52,386 bases of DNA from Synechococcus sp. AG-673-F03 (GCA_003211205.1 QCTJ01000012.1:1-52386), one strand, 5' to 3'; positions 33,789-44,065 are shown, numbered from the stretch's first letter. Translations and numbers: made by a program. Notes: a model not told the origin generated them from the sequence alone.

Positions 33789-34367
33789 TCAGAGCGATTC
33801 GGTGTGATTGCAGAGCAATCGTTCCACTTCCATCAATCCCTCTGAAGCGGCCTTCTGAGCGCGATCAACCTGTCCGCCTGCCGGTTCCAGGATTCTTGAG
33901 GTCAGCCGCTCCATCAGTTCGGCTCTGTTCTCTTCCAGAAGCGTCAGGATTTCCTTCTCGATCAAGTGCCGTACGGCTTCGGCGCGCAGATGGTCATCAG
34001 AGGCTTCATCGAATGTTCCCTGGACGAGCTCCTGGATGAACAGGCGATGCACCTCACTGCTGCGCAGAAAGCTCTCGGTGGCGTTGATGATTCCATCCAC
34101 CAGGGTGCGATCCGGCTCGGAATCCAGTTCTCTGAGCTTGAACTCCCAGTCGAGATGACGTCGCTGCCAGCCGGCTGCATGCAGGCTTGGCATCACGGTT
34201 TGGGAGAACGTGTCCACCGACATTTCATAAATCCGTTCCGCCAGGCGCTCGCACCATTCACGGCCATGTTCAGCCAGAAGGTGTTCCATGGTGATGCGGT
34301 CCACGGCATGACCGCCGTGGTGGCTGTGGCAGACGCCATCAGGGCATTCGATTGCGGTGAGTCCCAT
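33789..34367 (-). CDS. Conserved hypothetical protein
   Basis: This is a 192-residue soluble, acidic protein. It begins MGLTAIECPDGVCHSHHGGH, a Cys/His-rich segment that could bind a metal, followed by long helices (LLAEHGREWCERLAERIYEM, then AVRHLIEKEILTLLEENRAE). I recall proteins of this type in cyanobacteria without known function. It is divergent from the pnt operon, about 125 bases upstream. Metal binding is inference from C8, C13, H14, H16, H17 and H20. Confidence 0.7.
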   Translation of the reverse strand: MGLTAIECPDGVCHSHHGGHAVDRITMEHLLAEHGREWCERLAERIYEMSVDTFSQTVMPSLHAAGWQRRHLDWEFKLRELDSEPDRTLVDGIINATESFLRSSEVHRLFIQELVQGTFDEASDDHLRAEAVRHLIEKEILTLLEENRAELMERLTSRILEPAGGQVDRAQKAASEGLMEVERLLCNHTESL

Positions 34368-34492
34368 GCTGTTGCAGACAGGATCCTCTCCCTAGCTACA
34401 GGCTTCAGGGTCAAACCCCCTTCTACAGAAAAGATGCAGGCCTCCTCAACCCATGACCTCGTAATCTCAACTGGGTAGGCGGCATCACGATC

Positions 34493-35632
34493 TTGCCCAT
34501 ACTGTTGATCCCGGTGGAGACCGCAGCGGGCGAAACCCGCGTTGCGGCCTCTCCAGAAACCGTCAAGAAATTCACTGCACTCGGCTGCAGGGTCGTCCTC
34601 GAGAAGAGCGCTGGACAACCTTCCGGCTATCTGGATCAGGCGTATGCCGATGCTGGAGCGGAGCTTGTGCCCTGCGGGGACAGCACGGCTTGGTCTCAGG
34701 CTGATGTGTTGCTTTGTGTTCAGTCACCCTCAACTCAGGCCCTCAGTCAGCTCCGTCGCGGGGCTCTGGTGGTGGGTCTTCTCGCTCCCTATGCGAATGC
34801 AGAGCTGGCTGCGGATCTGCAACAAGCAGGTCTGTCGGCCATGGCCCTTGAGCTGCTTCCTCGCATCAGCCGTGCTCAGTCCGCTGATGCGTTGTCGTCG
34901 CAGGCCAATATCGCCGGCTACAAGTCGGTCCTCCTGGCCTCGGCTGCACTGGACCGTTATTTCCCGATGTTGATGACCGCGGCCGGCACTGTTCAGCCCG
35001 CCCGCGTTGTGATTCTGGGTGCCGGAGTGGCTGGCCTGCAGGCGGTGGCCACGGCACGCCGGCTCGGCGCTGTTGTCTACGTCAGCGACATTCGCCCTGC
35101 GGTGAAGGAACAGGTGGAGTCGCTTGGTGCCCGTTTCATCGATCCTCCTGAGATGGACGAAAAGCCTGCGGAGTCCGGTGGCTATGCCAAGCAGGCCTCT
35201 GATGCTTTTCTCGCAGCGCAACGCCAGCAGCTCTCAGATCAGTTGGCCGAGGCTGATGTGGCCATTTGCACAGCTCAGGTTCCAGGTCGTCGTGCTCCAC
35301 GGCTGATCAGTGAGGACATGCTGGATCGCATGCGCCCAGGAGCTGTGGTTGTGGATCTGGCAGTTGCCCAGGGAGGCAACTGTGCCGACACTTTTGCCTC
35401 GAAGACCGTTGATCGCAATGGCGTGAAGCTGATCGGTGCCAACGATCTGCCCTGCACGGTTCCCAATCACGCCAGTGCGATGTATGCCCGCAATCTGCTG
35501 GCCTTGCTTCAACCGACCCTGAAGGATGGTCAGCTCACGCTCGACAGCGAAGACGAGTTGATTGCCGGATGCCTGATCAGTCAGGACGGCACCATCCGCC
35601 GCGGAGACGTTCTCACCCCAGGAGCCAATTGA
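34493..35632 (+). CDS. pntAA: Proton-translocating NAD(P) transhydrogenase subunit alpha part 1
   Basis: This 379-residue protein is domain I of the energy-linked transhydrogenase: it binds NAD(H) and passes hydride to NADP bound by PntB. Motifs include ETRVAASPETVKKF near the start, VILGAGVAGLQAVATARRLG (dinucleotide fold), and VVDLAVAQGGNCADT. The start is TTG, with no better upstream option seen. In enterobacteria this domain is fused with the first membrane helices; here, as in many cyanobacteria, these are in the next gene. It overlaps pntAB by one base. Confidence 0.92.
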   Translation: MPILLIPVETAAGETRVAASPETVKKFTALGCRVVLEKSAGQPSGYLDQAYADAGAELVPCGDSTAWSQADVLLCVQSPSTQALSQLRRGALVVGLLAPYANAELAADLQQAGLSAMALELLPRISRAQSADALSSQANIAGYKSVLLASAALDRYFPMLMTAAGTVQPARVVILGAGVAGLQAVATARRLGAVVYVSDIRPAVKEQVESLGARFIDPPEMDEKPAESGGYAKQASDAFLAAQRQQLSDQLAEADVAICTAQVPGRRAPRLISEDMLDRMRPGAVVVDLAVAQGGNCADTFASKTVDRNGVKLIGANDLPCTVPNHASAMYARNLLALLQPTLKDGQLTLDSEDELIAGCLISQDGTIRRGDVLTPGAN

Positions 35633-35976
35633 TGGATTCCCTTTTTCTCATGGGTGCTGCCACGGCCTCCCAAACCCCACCGCTGGTCAATGCCCTGTGG
35701 GTGCTGCTGCTCGGAAGCCTGCTCGGTTTCGAGCTGATCGGCAAAGTTCCTCCCACGCTGCACACGCCACTGATGAGTGGTGCCAATGCCATCTCCGGCA
35801 TCACGATGCTGGCCGCACTCACGGCGATCATCAAAGCCGATGGAAGCACCCCTCTGCTGATTCTTGGCTCGGTCTCCCTTGGCTTCGCTCTCTTCAACGT
35901 GATCGGCGGCTTCCTGGTCACCGATCGCATGCTCGCCATGTTCAGCCGCAAGCCCGCCCGCAAGGAGAACAGCTGA
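35632..35976 (+). CDS. pntAB: Transhydrogenase subunit alpha part 2 (membrane)
   Basis: This is a 114-residue protein with about four membrane helices: VNALWVLLLGSLLGFELIG, HTPLMSGANAISGITMLAAL, and TPLLILGSVSLGFALFNVIG with FLVTDRMLAMF. It forms part of the proton channel of the transhydrogenase with PntB. The ATG overlaps the TGA of pntAA by one base and its own TGA overlaps the pntB ATG in the same way, so the three subunits are translationally coupled. Confidence 0.92.
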   Translation: MDSLFLMGAATASQTPPLVNALWVLLLGSLLGFELIGKVPPTLHTPLMSGANAISGITMLAALTAIIKADGSTPLLILGSVSLGFALFNVIGGFLVTDRMLAMFSRKPARKENS

Positions 35977-37397
35977 TGGAGTTCCTGAACTACGCCATCG
36001 ACCTCGTCGCCGTTCTGCTGCTGGCACTCGGCATCAAAGGTCTGTCCAAAGTGCGTTCTGCGCGCAGTGCCAATCAGCTCGCCGCTGTGGCCATGGCACT
36101 CGCTGTGATTGGTCTCTTGATCAGTTATGTGGGCACACCAAGCTTCGATGGTCAGGCCTGGGCTTGGATCATCGTCGGCACACTTGTCGGCGGAGTGCTG
36201 GGTGCGATCACGGCCCAGCGGGTTCCCATGACCTCCATGCCCGAAACCGTGGCGCTGTTCAACGGCTGTGGCGGCATTTCATCGCTGTTGGTGGCCCTGG
36301 CAGCGGCACTGTTCCCCGGAACGCTTGACGACGGCACGCTCGTGGCGGTTGTGTCGATTGTGGTCTCCGTCTTCGTTGGTTCGATCACCTTCACAGGGTC
36401 GATCGTGGCGATGGCCAAGCTTCAGGGCTGGCTCTCAACGCCTCCCTGGATGCAGAGCAAGATCCGCCATCTGGTCAACATCGCTCTGGCTGTTGTTTGT
36501 CTGGTGGCTGCGATCAAGTTGATCGCTTCCGATGGCAGCAGTCATGCCGCGTTGTGGTTGCTCGTGATCGCCTCCGGCCTGCTTGGCATCGGCGTCACCC
36601 TGCCGATCGGCGGCGCAGACATGCCTGTGGTGATTTCGCTGCTCAACAGCTATTCCGGTGTGGCCGCGGCTGCAGCTGGTTTTGTTGTTGGCAGCCAGCT
36701 TCTGATCGTGGCGGGTGCCATGGTCGGCGCTGCGGGCCTGATCCTGACCCAGGTGATGTGCAACGGCATGAATCGCTCACTGGTCTCGGTGCTGTTCGGT
36801 GGAGCCTTGGGAGCTGGCTCCTCCTCCGGCGGCGCCGGCGGTGAATACACCAACATCACCAGCTGCAGCGTTGAGGAGTGTGCCCTCACCCTTGAAGCGG
36901 CTGAGCGGGTGGTGATTGTGCCTGGTTACGGCCTTGCTGTAGCCCAGGCTCAGCACACGCTCCGAGAGGTCACCCGCTCCCTGGAAGCTGCTGGTATTCA
37001 GGTTGATTACGCCATTCATCCTGTGGCTGGGCGCATGCCGGGTCACATGAATGTGCTGCTCGCGGAAGCCGATGTGCCATACGAGCAGCTCAAGGAAATG
37101 GACATCATCAATCCTGATTTCCCTGCTACGGATGTGGTTCTGGTGCTGGGCGCCAATGATGTCGTCAATCCCCAGGCCAAAAACGACCCAGAATCACCCC
37201 TCTACGGCATGCCCGTGCTTGATGTTCAGCAGGCACGCACGGTCTTTGTCGTGAAACGCGGCATGAGCGCTGGTTATTCAGGAATCAAGAACGATCTCTT
37301 TGAGCTTGCCAACACGTCCATGGTGTTCGGTGATGCCAAGAAAGTTCTGGGTGATCTGCTCGGTGAGCTGAAGGAGCTTGGTGTTGGTAAGAAGTGA
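35976..37397 (+). CDS. pntB: Transhydrogenase subunit beta
   Basis: This is a 473-residue protein. About nine membrane helices occupy the first 280 residues (MEFLNYAIDLVAVLLLALGI, SMPETVALFNGCGGISSLLV); the C-terminal domain III binds NADP(H), with VVIVPGYGLAVAQAQHTL, VAGRMPGHMNVLLAEADVPY and LVLGANDVVNPQAK. It uses the proton gradient to drive NADPH formation in the cytoplasmic or thylakoid membrane. The true start is ATG at 35976, inside a longer frame. Confidence 0.94.
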   Translation: MEFLNYAIDLVAVLLLALGIKGLSKVRSARSANQLAAVAMALAVIGLLISYVGTPSFDGQAWAWIIVGTLVGGVLGAITAQRVPMTSMPETVALFNGCGGISSLLVALAAALFPGTLDDGTLVAVVSIVVSVFVGSITFTGSIVAMAKLQGWLSTPPWMQSKIRHLVNIALAVVCLVAAIKLIASDGSSHAALWLLVIASGLLGIGVTLPIGGADMPVVISLLNSYSGVAAAAAGFVVGSQLLIVAGAMVGAAGLILTQVMCNGMNRSLVSVLFGGALGAGSSSGGAGGEYTNITSCSVEECALTLEAAERVVIVPGYGLAVAQAQHTLREVTRSLEAAGIQVDYAIHPVAGRMPGHMNVLLAEADVPYEQLKEMDIINPDFPATDVVLVLGANDVVNPQAKNDPESPLYGMPVLDVQQARTVFVVKRGMSAGYSGIKNDLFELANTSMVFGDAKKVLGDLLGELKELGVGKK

Positions 37398-37421
37398 TCA
37401 GATCGGTCTGAACGGTCTTTG

Positions 37422-38579
37422 ATGGGTTCCCATTCCCGCCTTCAGCACAACCCCCAGTTGCTCGGGCAACTGGGGGTTGTCACTTATCAACAACGCTGGC
37501 CTTGGATCGGCGGCGACTTGCAAACTCTGCGCGACACGATTCGGCCGGTTCCTTTGCCCGAGGATCAGGGCGAGCCGATTCGGATTGCTGTGCCTGCTCT
37601 GGCCAGTGGTGCAGCAGCAGCTGGCGAGTTGCTGGCTTTTCTGGATCGTCCCCTTCCCACGCCTGCGGGTGATCCCGTACCCCCAAGAGCGCTTGTCCTG
37701 GCCCTTCATGGTCTTGGGGGGTCCAGCCGTCGGGAGGGCCTCCGCCGTCTGGTTCTCACTCTGCAGAGGCGGGGGTTTGCGGTGCTGAGGCTCAATCTGC
37801 GGGGAGCGGACCCCGGCAGAGATCTGGCCGGTGGCACCTACGCCGCCGCCTGCAACAGCGATCTGCTGCCAGTGATCGTGCGTGCCCGTGAGCTATGTCG
37901 ACAGCTGGCCCCGTCCAGTTCCGTGTTGCCCCTCTTCGGTGCTGGGGTTTCTCTTGGTGGAACGATGCTTTTGAACGGTTGTCTGTCCAGCACGCAGGAC
38001 AGGGTCACGGCTGGACTTCCCCCCGATCAGTTGGTGCTCGATGGATTGTTTTGCGCCAGCAGTCCCCTGGATCTGGCCGCCTGCAGCGCCTCGATCGAAC
38101 GACCGCGCAACCGGGTGTATCAGCGATGGTTGCTGCAACGCCTGGTCCAACAAACACTGGCCGATCCCTTCGGCGTGAGCCCGCAGGAGGATCAATCACT
38201 GACCCAAACCCCTCCGCGCTCGATCCGCGCTTTTGATGCAGCGGTCACGGCTCCCCGCTGGGGGTTCGATTCTGTCGATGCCTATTACTACAGGGCATCT
38301 CCTTTGACATTTCTGCTCGATGATCGGAGCTCGTTGCCGCCCACCCTGCTGCTTCAGGCTCTCGATGATCCCTGGGTGCCAGCAGCTGGCGCCGAGCGTT
38401 TGCTCTCAACCCTCATGTCGCAGCCGGCAGCTCATCCTGATCCTGTGTCTGTTCTTCTTACGGCGAGAGGCGGCCATAACGGCTTCCATGCTCCCGGCGA
38501 CAGCCTGGAGAGCGGATGCTGGTCGGATCGTGTGGCCTCGGCCTGGTTGAGCCAACTCAGCGCTGATCGGTCACGCTGA
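37422..38579 (+). CDS. YheT-like alpha/beta hydrolase
   Basis: This 385-residue protein has the YheT-type beginning with WPWIGGDLQTL, the oxyanion segment LALHGLGGSSRREG, the nucleophile serine in GAGVSLGGTML, an acid in LLQALDDPWVPA and the histidine in TARGGHNGF. YheT proteins are thought to be lipid or ester hydrolases; the substrate is unknown. The first 19 codons contain a perfect 13-base-pair hairpin, which may affect expression. The 3' end overlaps the ferredoxin-like gene on the other strand by 23 bases. Confidence 0.85.
   Translation: MGSHSRLQHNPQLLGQLGVVTYQQRWPWIGGDLQTLRDTIRPVPLPEDQGEPIRIAVPALASGAAAAGELLAFLDRPLPTPAGDPVPPRALVLALHGLGGSSRREGLRRLVLTLQRRGFAVLRLNLRGADPGRDLAGGTYAAACNSDLLPVIVRARELCRQLAPSSSVLPLFGAGVSLGGTMLLNGCLSSTQDRVTAGLPPDQLVLDGLFCASSPLDLAACSASIERPRNRVYQRWLLQRLVQQTLADPFGVSPQEDQSLTQTPPRSIRAFDAAVTAPRWGFDSVDAYYYRASPLTFLLDDRSSLPPTLLLQALDDPWVPAAGAERLLSTLMSQPAAHPDPVSVLLTARGGHNGFHAPGDSLESGCWSDRVASAWLSQLSADRSR
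37449..37478. promoter_or_regulatory. Strong hairpin at the 5' end of the YheT-like gene
   Basis: AACCCCCAGTTGC and GCAACTGGGGGTT form a perfect 13-base-pair stem with a 4-base loop. It lies 51 bases after pntB and inside codons 10 to 19 of the next gene. There is no T-tract, so it is not a standard terminator; attenuation of read-through or control of translation is possible. Confidence 0.7.
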
Positions 38580-38898
38580 AAGGGCTGCGGCGGATCACCC
38601 AGTCTTCGCAGGGACGTCCACCAATCACATGCTCTTCGAGGATCCGTCGAATCCGTGCCGGCGTGACGCCTCCGTACCAGATGCCATCCGGCCAGATCAG
38701 CAACACCGGGCCCTGATCGCAGACGCGAAGGCAGTCAGCTTTGCTGCGCAGGACCACCCCGCCTGGCCGGTCCGGTCGCTCCAGTGCCAGCTCTCGCACT
38801 CCAAGCTTCAGAGCCTCCCAGCTGGCTGCGCCGAGGGCAGGATCACAGCATTTCGCCTTGGTGGCCGTTGCACAGAGCAGCAGGTGGTGACTGATCAC
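38557..38898 (-). CDS. Thioredoxin-like [2Fe-2S] ferredoxin
   Basis: This is a 113-residue protein with cysteines in [15 protein letters not shown] at the start and [18 protein letters not shown] in the middle, the pattern of thioredoxin-like [2Fe-2S] ferredoxins (as in the NuoE/HoxE type and stand-alone Shethna-type proteins). [20 protein letters not shown] completes the fold. It probably carries electrons in the cytosol; the partner is unknown. Its start overlaps the end of dxr by four bases (ATGA), so both are co-transcribed. Confidence 0.88.
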   Translation of the reverse strand: MISHHLLLCATATKAKCCDPALGAASWEALKLGVRELALERPDRPGGVVLRSKADCLRVCDQGPVLLIWPDGIWYGGVTPARIRRILEEHVIGGRPCEDWVIRRSPFSVTDQR

Positions 38899-40172
38899 GC
38901 CGCCATGGCAGTGAGCGGAAGTCGTCGTGTGCCCCTGTCAACCTGTTCGCGCACGGCGATGCGGGCCCACTGATCGACGGCCAGCACGTCATCCAGTTGC
39001 GGCTGGTCAATGCGGTCAGATTTGTGGCGTTCGCAGGCTGTTTCGATCAGGTCGGGAATGTCGAGGAAATGAATCCGCTCTTCCAGGAACTGGGCAACAG
39101 CCTCCTCATTAGCAGCATTGAGCACAGCCGGCATGGTTCCACCGGCCCTGCCGGCGGCGTAGGCCAGTTCCATGCAGGGGTATTTGGCTGGATCGGGTTT
39201 GTTGAAGGTGAGTTGCCCGACCTCGGTGAGATTCAGGCGACGCCAGGGTGTCTCCAGGCGCGAGGGCCAACTCATGCAGTAAAGGATCGGCAGCTTCATG
39301 TCTGGCCACCCCAGCTGCGCCAGGACCGAGGAGTCAGCCAGCTCGATCATCGAGTGAATGACGCTCTGTGGGTGAATGACGATTTCGATGTGGTCGTAGT
39401 CGAGGCCAAACAGATAGTGGGCTTCGATCACCTCCAGCCCTTTGTTCATCAGCGAGGCTGAGTCCACGGTGATCTTTCGGCCCATGCTCCAGTTGGGATG
39501 GGAGGTGGCATCGGCCACGGTGGCTTTCTCCAGATCGGCGGTTGCCCAATCACGGAAAGCACCACCCGAAGCCGTGAGCTGGATCCGGCGCAGGCCAGGA
39601 GTGGGAACACCCGTGGAGAGTCGGGCATTGTCAGCCCAGGGTGTGCCCTGTAGGCACTGGAAGATGGCGGAGTGCTCGGAATCAGCCGGTAGAAGGCGGC
39701 TGCCGCTTTTCTTGAGTTCCGGCAGCACAACCGGACCCGCTGCAATCAAGGTTTCCTTGTTGGCTAGCGCCAGATCCTTTCCGGCCTGGATGGCCGCCAG
39801 GGTTGGCAGCAGGCCTGCACAGCCAACAATGCCGGTCACCACGAGGTCTGCCGTGTCCCAGGAGGCCGCAACATTCAGTCCGCTGGGACCGCCCACAAGT
39901 TCCGGTTGCCGTTGAGGCTTTTGATCCGCAGGCAGTGAGGCAAGCCGTTCCTCCAGTTCCTTGAGCAGAGATTCATCAGCGAGGGCTACCACCTCGGGGC
40001 TGTGCCGTTGGATCTGCTCCACGAGCAGGGGCAGGTTGCGGCCAGCTGTCAGAGCCACCACCCGGAACTGTTCCGGGAACTCTTGAACGATTTCGAGAGT
40101 TTGAGTGCCGATTGAGCCGGTGGAGCCCAGCACGCTGATGGCTTTCACGCGGATCCTGGCGGTTGTAGCCAT
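38895..40172 (-). CDS. dxr: 1-deoxy-D-xylulose-5-phosphate reductoisomerase
   Basis: This 425-residue enzyme converts DXP to MEP with NADPH in isoprenoid synthesis, which feeds carotenoids, the chlorophyll tail and quinones. Motifs: [19 protein letters not shown] (NADPH fold), [29 protein letters not shown] (metal and substrate site), [10 protein letters not shown], and [20 protein letters not shown]. The length is slightly above 400 as usual. It stands 58 bases from the divergent symporter gene. Confidence 0.96.
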   Translation of the reverse strand: MATTARIRVKAISVLGSTGSIGTQTLEIVQEFPEQFRVVALTAGRNLPLLVEQIQRHSPEVVALADESLLKELEERLASLPADQKPQRQPELVGGPSGLNVAASWDTADLVVTGIVGCAGLLPTLAAIQAGKDLALANKETLIAAGPVVLPELKKSGSRLLPADSEHSAIFQCLQGTPWADNARLSTGVPTPGLRRIQLTASGGAFRDWATADLEKATVADATSHPNWSMGRKITVDSASLMNKGLEVIEAHYLFGLDYDHIEIVIHPQSVIHSMIELADSSVLAQLGWPDMKLPILYCMSWPSRLETPWRRLNLTEVGQLTFNKPDPAKYPCMELAYAAGRAGGTMPAVLNAANEEAVAQFLEERIHFLDIPDLIETACERHKSDRIDQPQLDDVLAVDQWARIAVREQVDRGTRRLPLTAMAA

Positions 40173-40230
40173 CCTCCCACTTCAATTCCAGGCCCTGGCA
40201 AACTTCGGCCAACGCACAGTCTTCACGGTC

Positions 40231-41577
40231 ATGGCGGCAGCGCAGAAGGAACACTGGGGGTCGGGGCTGGGATTTGTCCTGGCGGCAGCCGGTAGTGCAG
40301 TGGGTCTGGGCAATCTCTGGGGATTCGCTTACAGGGCCTCCCAGGGAGGAGGAGGCAGCTTCGTTCTCCTTTATGTTCTGATCGTTGCGCTCATCTGCCT
40401 GCCGGTGCTGGTGGCCGAGATGGTGCTGGGTCGCAACACCGGTCGCAGTCCTCTGTTGGCTCCGGCTCAGGCGGCTGGCCGCGACTGGAAACCAATGGGT
40501 TGGCTGTTTGTGGTCGCCGCCTGCGGAATCCTGGCCTTCTATGCCGTGCTGATGGGCTGGACCGCTCAGACCCTGATCCATGCCCTCAATGTGGGCCTGC
40601 CTCAAACCATGGAGGATGCCCAGCTGTTTTTCGATGGCATCAGTGGAGGTAACAGTGCGTTGGCAGGGCAGGCCATCAGCCTGCTGCTGACCGCTCTGGT
40701 GGTTTCTGCAGGAGTGCAGGCCGGAATTGAACGGCTGTCGCGCTGGGCGCTACCGCTTCTCTTCCTGCTGTTGGTGGCCCTGGCGATCTGGGCCAGCACG
40801 CTGCCTGGAGCGATCGATGGTTACAAGACCTTCCTGCTGCGCTGGGACGGAAGGGAACTGATGAACATCACCACCATCCGTAATGCGTTCAGCCAGGCCT
40901 TCTTCTCGATCGGCACCGGCATCGGTTCGATCATGGCGTATTCGGCTTATCTCAACCGCAAGGCTCCCGTTCCTCAAGAAGCGGTCTCGGTGGTGGGGCT
41001 GGACACCGCGGTGGGTCTGCTGGCGGGCATGCTCACCTTCCCTGTGGTGATCAGCTTCGGGCTGGGGGATGCCGTGAGTGAGTCCACGATTGGCACGATC
41101 TTTCTGGCGCTGCCAACAGGACTGGCATCCATCGGCCCGACCGGACGAATTGTGGCTGTGGCCTTTTTCTTCCTGGCCTATCTCGCTGCAATTACGTCGT
41201 CGGTGTCGCTGCTCGAGGTCCCGGTGGCATCGCTGATAGATCGCTGGAACTGGAGCCGCACCAAGGCGACCTGGATCAGCGCGGCGGTGATTTTTGTCAT
41301 CGGTCTCCCCGCTGCCAAGAATCTGCAGGTGCTTGGGGCGATGGATGCTCTGTTCGGCGGGGTGCTGTTGATTGCTGGCGGACTGTTGATTGCCGTGCTG
41401 ATGGGATGGGTTGTGCCTCGGACCTTCCTGGCTGATCTCAAGGACAGCACCGTCACTCAACCATCCACCAGTGGTCTGATCCTGTTCTTCCTGCGCTGGG
41501 TCTCACCGGTGGTGATCGCTGCTGGCCTGTTGATCAGCGTGGTGGATCTAATCCGTAACTGGACCGGGCAAGGCTGA
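40231..41577 (+). CDS. Sodium-dependent transporter (SNF/NSS family)
   Basis: This is a 448-residue protein with eleven to twelve membrane helices. The start HWGSGLGFVLAAAGSAVGLG and NLWGFAYRASQGGGGSFVLL is the family signature for the first helix and the sodium site. ISFGLGDAVSESTIGTIFLA is near the second half of the transport core. Bacterial NSS proteins take up amino acids or related compounds with sodium, which suits a marine cell. The ATG at 40231 is chosen because the longer frame covers the divergent dxr start and lacks family sequence. Confidence 0.92.
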   Translation: MAAAQKEHWGSGLGFVLAAAGSAVGLGNLWGFAYRASQGGGGSFVLLYVLIVALICLPVLVAEMVLGRNTGRSPLLAPAQAAGRDWKPMGWLFVVAACGILAFYAVLMGWTAQTLIHALNVGLPQTMEDAQLFFDGISGGNSALAGQAISLLLTALVVSAGVQAGIERLSRWALPLLFLLLVALAIWASTLPGAIDGYKTFLLRWDGRELMNITTIRNAFSQAFFSIGTGIGSIMAYSAYLNRKAPVPQEAVSVVGLDTAVGLLAGMLTFPVVISFGLGDAVSESTIGTIFLALPTGLASIGPTGRIVAVAFFFLAYLAAITSSVSLLEVPVASLIDRWNWSRTKATWISAAVIFVIGLPAAKNLQVLGAMDALFGGVLLIAGGLLIAVLMGWVVPRTFLADLKDSTVTQPSTSGLILFFLRWVSPVVIAAGLLISVVDLIRNWTGQG

Positions 41578-41607
41578 ACTAAAGCCAATGTTCAAAACAG
41601 CCGATCT

Positions 41608-42030
41608 TCAATACAAACGATTAATGTGGGCTGAGGCCATCCGCACCTCTCGCAGAAAACAGATCGAAGCCAGCATCACCAGCAGCATCGCAGTGATGAA
41701 CATCGGAACAACGACTGGAGTGAGGTTGATCTGACTGATCACGCTGAAGAACATCACGGCGACCACACCGGAGATGAGTAAGGCTGCTGCCGTAAGCAGT
41801 TCAATGACGCGAATTGTCAGCCACATGCGCCTGCCATAAATGGATTGCTGCCATTCCTGCAACGTTTCCCCGGCATCAAGGGCTTCCTTGGTTCTGCGGG
41901 CGTTATCGACAATCCGTCCGAGGCGACCTGAGATCACATTCATCAGAGCACCGATGCCCGTCAGCAGGAATACTGGAGCAACTGAGAGCTGTATTGCTTT
42001 GGATAGGCTCTCTGGGCTCTCGGGCTGCAT
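41608..42030 (-). CDS. DUF2721 membrane protein
   Basis: This matches the DUF2721 family: LSKAIQLSVAPVFLLTGIGA in the first helix, then GRLGRIVDNARRTKEAL as a charged segment, then two helices and a C-terminal SAHINRLY. The ATG at 42030 is a better start than the TTG at 42054. The family is common in cyanobacteria and has no established role. It converges with the sodium symporter gene. Confidence 0.85.
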   Translation of the reverse strand: MQPESPESLSKAIQLSVAPVFLLTGIGALMNVISGRLGRIVDNARRTKEALDAGETLQEWQQSIYGRRMWLTIRVIELLTAAALLISGVVAVMFFSVISQINLTPVVVPMFITAMLLVMLASICFLREVRMASAHINRLY

Positions 42031-42098
42031 GCGCACTACAACTGACCTGGCCAAACCCTAGATCTCATGGCTAGGAAATCCGGTAGACAGGTGTCTTG

Positions 42099-42353
42099 AT
42101 GCACGCCAACACGATGCTCTGGCTCAAGCGCTGGAATTTCATTGAGAGGGCCAGGCTTGAGCGGGAGCTCTGGGATGCCTTCGAGGCCAAGCAGGACCCT
42201 GAGGTCAAGCTGGAGCAACTCCAGAGCTGGATCGAGGCCGCCGATCCCTCAGAACCCAACCTCGCCGAGCAGCGCTTCAGGCTTGAGGTCTGGACCACCA
42301 CCTTGGCGAGGATCCGCAAGATCGAGGCGATGATGACTTCGAAAAAGCCTTGA
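42099..42353 (+). CDS. Small helical hypothetical protein
   Basis: From the ATG at 42099 this is an 84-residue charged, helical protein (MLWLKRWNFIERARLERELW, then EVKLEQLQSWIEAADPSEPN and TTLARIRKIEAMM). No named family is recognised. It is flanked by DUF2721 on one side and converges with cysS, whose stop is next to its own. Composition and codon use look coding. Confidence 0.6.
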   Translation: MHANTMLWLKRWNFIERARLERELWDAFEAKQDPEVKLEQLQSWIEAADPSEPNLAEQRFRLEVWTTTLARIRKIEAMMTSKKP

Positions 42354-43871
42354 TCAACAGCGGCGCCATTCGGTAACGCCGCCGGGTTTGTCAATCAGTT
42401 CGATCCCCTGATTTGATAGTTCTGCTCGGATTCGGTCGGCTTCAGCAAAATCCTTGGCCTGCTTGGCGGCCTTGCGCGCAGAAATCGCGGCGTCAATGGC
42501 GCTGCTGTCTTCCGTCGTTGCATTGGAGGATTCCATGGCTTGCTGAGGCTCATAACGGAGTCCGAGCACTACGGCGAGTTCACGCAGCAACAGCCAGCGT
42601 TGATGCAGGGCATTAAGTGGAACCTGGTCTTCAACCTGTTCTCCTCGTTCCAGTCGGTTCGCCAGCGACCTCAGTGGTTTGGCCAGTTCAAACAGCACTG
42701 CGAGTCCTCCAGAGCTGTTCAGGTCCTGATCCATGGCCTCGGTAAAGCGGTCGCGAGCAGCCCGTAACACCTCATCCACAGACAAGTTCTGTGCCTGCAT
42801 GGCACCGGATGGCAAAGCTTCTGCTCCAGGCCAGCCCAGCTGTTCCGAACATTGACTGCCAATGCTGAGAGCAGCATTCAGTCCTTTCCATCCGGTGCTT
42901 GCCGCCTCAAGAGCGTCTGATGTGAAATCGAGTGGCTTGCGATAGTGCGCCTGAAGCACAAACAACCGCAGGGTCATCGCTGAAATGCCGCTGTCTAGTA
43001 GTGCGCGGATAGTGGTGAAGTTGCCCAGCGACTTCGACATTTTTGTGCCGCCGACATTCACCATGCCGTTGTGCATCCAAACGCGGGCTAACTGAGCTTC
43101 ATTGGCTGTTTCTGACTGCGCAATTTCATTTTCATGGTGCGGGAAGACAAGATCTCCGCCACCGAGATGAATGTCAATTGTTTTGCCGAATTCTTCGCGA
43201 ACCATGGCAGAACATTCGATGTGCCAACCTGGTCGTCCTCGTCCCCAGGGTGATTCCCAGCCTGGTTCTCCATCTTTGGTTTTTTTCCAAAGCGCGAAGT
43301 CAAACGGATGTCGCTTGCGTTCTTCCTCTCCTTCCTTGGTGCGGCCACTGGCTCCCTGTTGCTGCTCATTCGGGTCTCGACCACTCAGCTGGCCATAATT
43401 CTTTGCTTTGGAAATATCAAAATACACATCACCATCTGAACTGTATGCGGCTCCCTTGGTTTCCAGTTCGTCAATCAGAGTTTGAATGCCTGGGATGCAG
43501 CATGTTGCACGTGGCATTTTATCCGCGGGCAGAATATGTAGACGAGCCATATCAATTTCAAATGCTTTGATGTTCTTTTCACTGACCTCCTCCATTGTTG
43601 ATCCTTCCGAGTTAGCCTTGTTTAATATTTTGTCGTCGATATCTGTGTAGTTTTGAACGAAGGTGACGTCGTAATCGCGCCAGATCAGATAGCGCCGTAA
43701 CACGTCCCAGTTGATGTAACTGCGTGCATGCCCCAGGTGGCAGAGGTCATAAACCGTGACTCCACAGCAATAGATCGTTGCCTTGCCGGCCTCCAGCGGT
43801 TCAAAGTCTTCGGTGCGATTGCTCAGGCTGTTTGTGAGGCGCAGTGGCAAAGGTCTGATCAGGCTCTCCAA
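42354..43871 (-). CDS. cysS: Cysteinyl-tRNA synthetase
   Basis: This class I synthetase attaches cysteine to its tRNA. The HIGH motif is [13 protein letters not shown], the KMSKS motif is [13 protein letters not shown], and zinc ligands include CCGVTVYD and WHIECSAM with [10 protein letters not shown]. The insert [20 protein letters not shown] near residue 185 is longer than in many bacteria. Both candidate starts are TTG (43871 or 43850); the second gives PLRLTNSL, closer to the family start. The length is about 500 residues. Confidence 0.95.
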   Translation of the reverse strand: MESLIRPLPLRLTNSLSNRTEDFEPLEAGKATIYCCGVTVYDLCHLGHARSYINWDVLRRYLIWRDYDVTFVQNYTDIDDKILNKANSEGSTMEEVSEKNIKAFEIDMARLHILPADKMPRATCCIPGIQTLIDELETKGAAYSSDGDVYFDISKAKNYGQLSGRDPNEQQQGASGRTKEGEEERKRHPFDFALWKKTKDGEPGWESPWGRGRPGWHIECSAMVREEFGKTIDIHLGGGDLVFPHHENEIAQSETANEAQLARVWMHNGMVNVGGTKMSKSLGNFTTIRALLDSGISAMTLRLFVLQAHYRKPLDFTSDALEAASTGWKGLNAALSIGSQCSEQLGWPGAEALPSGAMQAQNLSVDEVLRAARDRFTEAMDQDLNSSGGLAVLFELAKPLRSLANRLERGEQVEDQVPLNALHQRWLLLRELAVVLGLRYEPQQAMESSNATTEDSSAIDAAISARKAAKQAKDFAEADRIRAELSNQGIELIDKPGGVTEWRRC

Positions 43872-44065
43872 GGAGGTTACGGCCTGTTCAGTCCTGGAAC
43901 GCTCTTGAATCGCCTGGTTGCTTCCGAGTTGTTACCGATCTGTTGTCTTCGCTGGCTTTGATCGCTTCCGATGGATCTTGATGGCCAGCAGCTTGCCCCC
44001 TGCTGTTGATGGCATCTTGAAGGGCAGCATGGCTTCTTGGTGAAGGTTGTTGTTGCCTTTGCTTT

